In this document: positions 19,186 through 20,079 of the stretch, one piece after another
Layout of the letters: every line of letters begins with the position of its first letter
How positions within the stretch are numbered: position 1 is the stretch's first letter
NCBI GenBank assembly: GCA_964418085.1
Contig: CAYQKB010000020.1
Span: 1 to 20,079, forward strand
Length of the DNA stretch: 20,079 nt
Source of the DNA: JBBTYG01 sp964418085
GTDB lineage: Bacteria > Patescibacteriota > Minisyncoccia > UBA6257 > 2-01-FULL-56-20
Reading direction: 5' to 3'
Program-made: the position numbers and the translations under genes
The notes under the pieces: generated by a model
The model's input: only the letters and a program-made list of their open reading frames with translations
The model's database searches: none
Told to the model about the DNA's origin: nothing

Positions 19186-19605
19186 ATGAAGAATAATGGA
19201 AAAACACCCGAACGGACGATCAGTGAAATTATCAGATTCGAAATCGAAAACGCCCAAAACCCGGCAGACCTTAAAAACGCGATAGAAAAAATCGCCGGAA
19301 AAATCAAGGGCTCCCGCAATTTCTCCCTCGAAGAAAAAGAGGAATTTCTCGATACTCTTATTCTCACTCTTATCCGATTGGACAAAGAACACCAGGAAAC
19401 TCAGAGGCTTTTCGACAAAGAAGAAGAGCGGCGCATAGTGGCGGAAGAAGAGCTCGGCTATTTCCTAGACCTTGTAAGATTGGTGCTCGAAGAACCGGAC
19501 CTCTCGAAACAATCCCGAAAACTTCAAGCACTGTACCGGGCCCTCGAAAAAGATAAAGAATACGACAAGCTGCAGCTCCAGCGAATAATACTCATGACCA
19601 GCTAA
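19186..19605 (+). CDS. Unknown 139-aa charged helical protein
   Basis: I do not recognise a family. From the ATG at 19186: MKNNGKTPERTISEIIRFEI, then about 110 residues of almost continuous charged helix (DLKNAIEKIAGKIKG, LEEKEEFLDTLILTLIRLDK, EHQETQRLFDKEEERRIVAE and so on), with heptad-like hydrophobic spacing suggesting coiled coil, ending LYRALEKDKEYDKLQLQRII LMTS. It has no membrane segment or signal peptide. An apparent longer frame starts at a TTG (19120), but that TTG is part of the TTGACA promoter box, so the ATG is preferred. It forms an independent unit with promoter and terminator, convergent with pheT. The reading frame and composition are gene-like, and the function is unknown. 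Confidence 0.7.
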   Translation: MKNNGKTPERTISEIIRFEIENAQNPADLKNAIEKIAGKIKGSRNFSLEEKEEFLDTLILTLIRLDKEHQETQRLFDKEEERRIVAEEELGYFLDLVRLVLEEPDLSKQSRKLQALYRALEKDKEYDKLQLQRIILMTS

Positions 19606-19633
19606 CACATCCGAACCTCTCAAAAAAACCGAC

Positions 19634-19665
19634 AAGCGGCGCACCCAAGCGCCGCTTCGTTTTTT
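19634..19665. terminator. Terminator between the 139-aa gene and pheT
   Basis: AAGCGGCGC pairs with GCGCCGCTT around a 6-nt loop, followed by CGTTTTTT on the plus strand. It touches the pheT stop codon (19664-19666) and may serve only the plus-strand gene. Confidence 0.88.
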
Positions 19666-20079
19666 ACCGCACCTCCGCCTTATATTTTTTTACGAGTACC
19701 GCGGAAACTTTTTCCATCTCTTTATTCACTTCTTCATCGGTAAGCGTGCGATCGTCCGCCTGAAAAATAATCCGGAGCGTTATACTCTGCTTCCCGCCAA
19801 GCTTTTCGTTTACATACTCATCTATCAAATCAACGGCCTCGATAACAGTCTCGTTCGACTCTTGAACATCCTCGACGATGTCCCCAATTCGCAAGCTAAG
19901 CGGCACGAGAATGGATATATCGCGTATAACCGCCGGGAACTTATTCACGGGAATAAATTCATTCCCTTCTTCCGAAAATTTCATAAAATGCCCGAGGTTA
20001 AATTCTCCGGTCGCGACCGTCCATCCCTTCTTCAGATCCGTCGCGCGGAGATATCCGAGAAGCGCCCGCCCGGATTCAA
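19664..20079 (-). CDS. pheT: Phenylalanyl-tRNA synthetase beta chain, C-terminal part (runs off window)
   Basis: Beta subunit of the alpha2beta2 PheRS that charges tRNA-Phe. Only the last 137 codons plus the stop are present, with the open frame continuing past 20079. Visible: ESGRALLGYLRATDLKKGWT, VATGEFNLGHFMKFSEEGNE, then the FDX-ACB anticodon-binding domain with FIPVNKFPAVIRDISILVPL, the motif KFPAVxRDIxxLV being diagnostic, IGDIVEDVQESNETVIEAVD, LIDEYVNEKLGGKQSITLRI, IFQADDRTLTDEEVNKEMEK and VSAVLVKKYKAEVR at the end. The usual family end, SxTxRxxxQxxxxTLTDEEV, is complete. pheS is expected further upstream, outside the window. Confidence 0.93.
   Translation of the reverse strand, partial: ESGRALLGYLRATDLKKGWTVATGEFNLGHFMKFSEEGNEFIPVNKFPAVIRDISILVPLSLRIGDIVEDVQESNETVIEAVDLIDEYVNEKLGGKQSITLRIIFQADDRTLTDEEVNKEMEKVSAVLVKKYKAEVR

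Overview
The window looks like a piece of a Candidate Phyla Radiation (Patescibacteria) chromosome, most likely a Parcubacteria-type lineage. This is inferred from gene content and style, not from a database search. Signs are single-copy core genes in reduced versions (EF-Ts of 148 aa, RecO of about 166 aa), a very large surface protein built of Ig-like, TIG and CARDB-like modules, tRNA genes without an encoded CCA, and few Shine-Dalgarno (SD) sequences. UGA is used as a stop (holB), so this is not a UGA-recoded lineage.

Layout, left to right. Minus strand: frr (partial), holB, mreB, a 159-aa unknown gene with a long 5' UTR, murA, glyS, a 1639-aa secreted protein with a metallopeptidase-like and an alpha/beta-hydrolase-like domain, a 605-aa membrane-anchored DUF11/CARDB-like protein, recO and a DUF805 membrane protein. 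From 13.9 to 14.4 kb there is a tandem array of tRNA-Tyr and two tRNA-derived hairpin elements. Then come a small membrane protein, tsf and rpsB (minus), a 126-aa unknown (plus), tRNA-Pro (plus) followed by a third copy of the hairpin element, cca (minus), two short plus-strand transcription units, and the 3' end of pheT (minus).

Functionally it is mostly housekeeping: translation (frr, glyS, tsf, rpsB, pheT, two tRNAs, and cca, which finishes the 3' ends those tRNAs lack), replication and repair (holB, recO), and cell wall and shape (murA, mreB). The two large surface proteins lie head to tail directly upstream of glyS-murA and are the lineage-specific part.

The unusual layer is the non-coding one. 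At least five families of palindromic elements sit in or beside genes: (1) a tRNA-linked three-hairpin element (three copies) whose termini resemble the T-arm of the neighbouring tRNA; (2) a two-copy element with a conserved core and covarying stems at the 3' ends of murA and the tsf operon; (3) the widespread GTCATTCCCGCG-type hairpins around holB; (4) a 59-bp inverted repeat abutting the rpsB promoter; (5) a palindrome inserted in frame inside cca. Several promoters (mreB, recO, cca, and nearly so rpsB and frr) place the -10 box 6-9 nt from the ATG, predicting leaderless mRNAs. The 159-aa gene is the contrast, with a strong SD that can be masked by a 7-bp hairpin.
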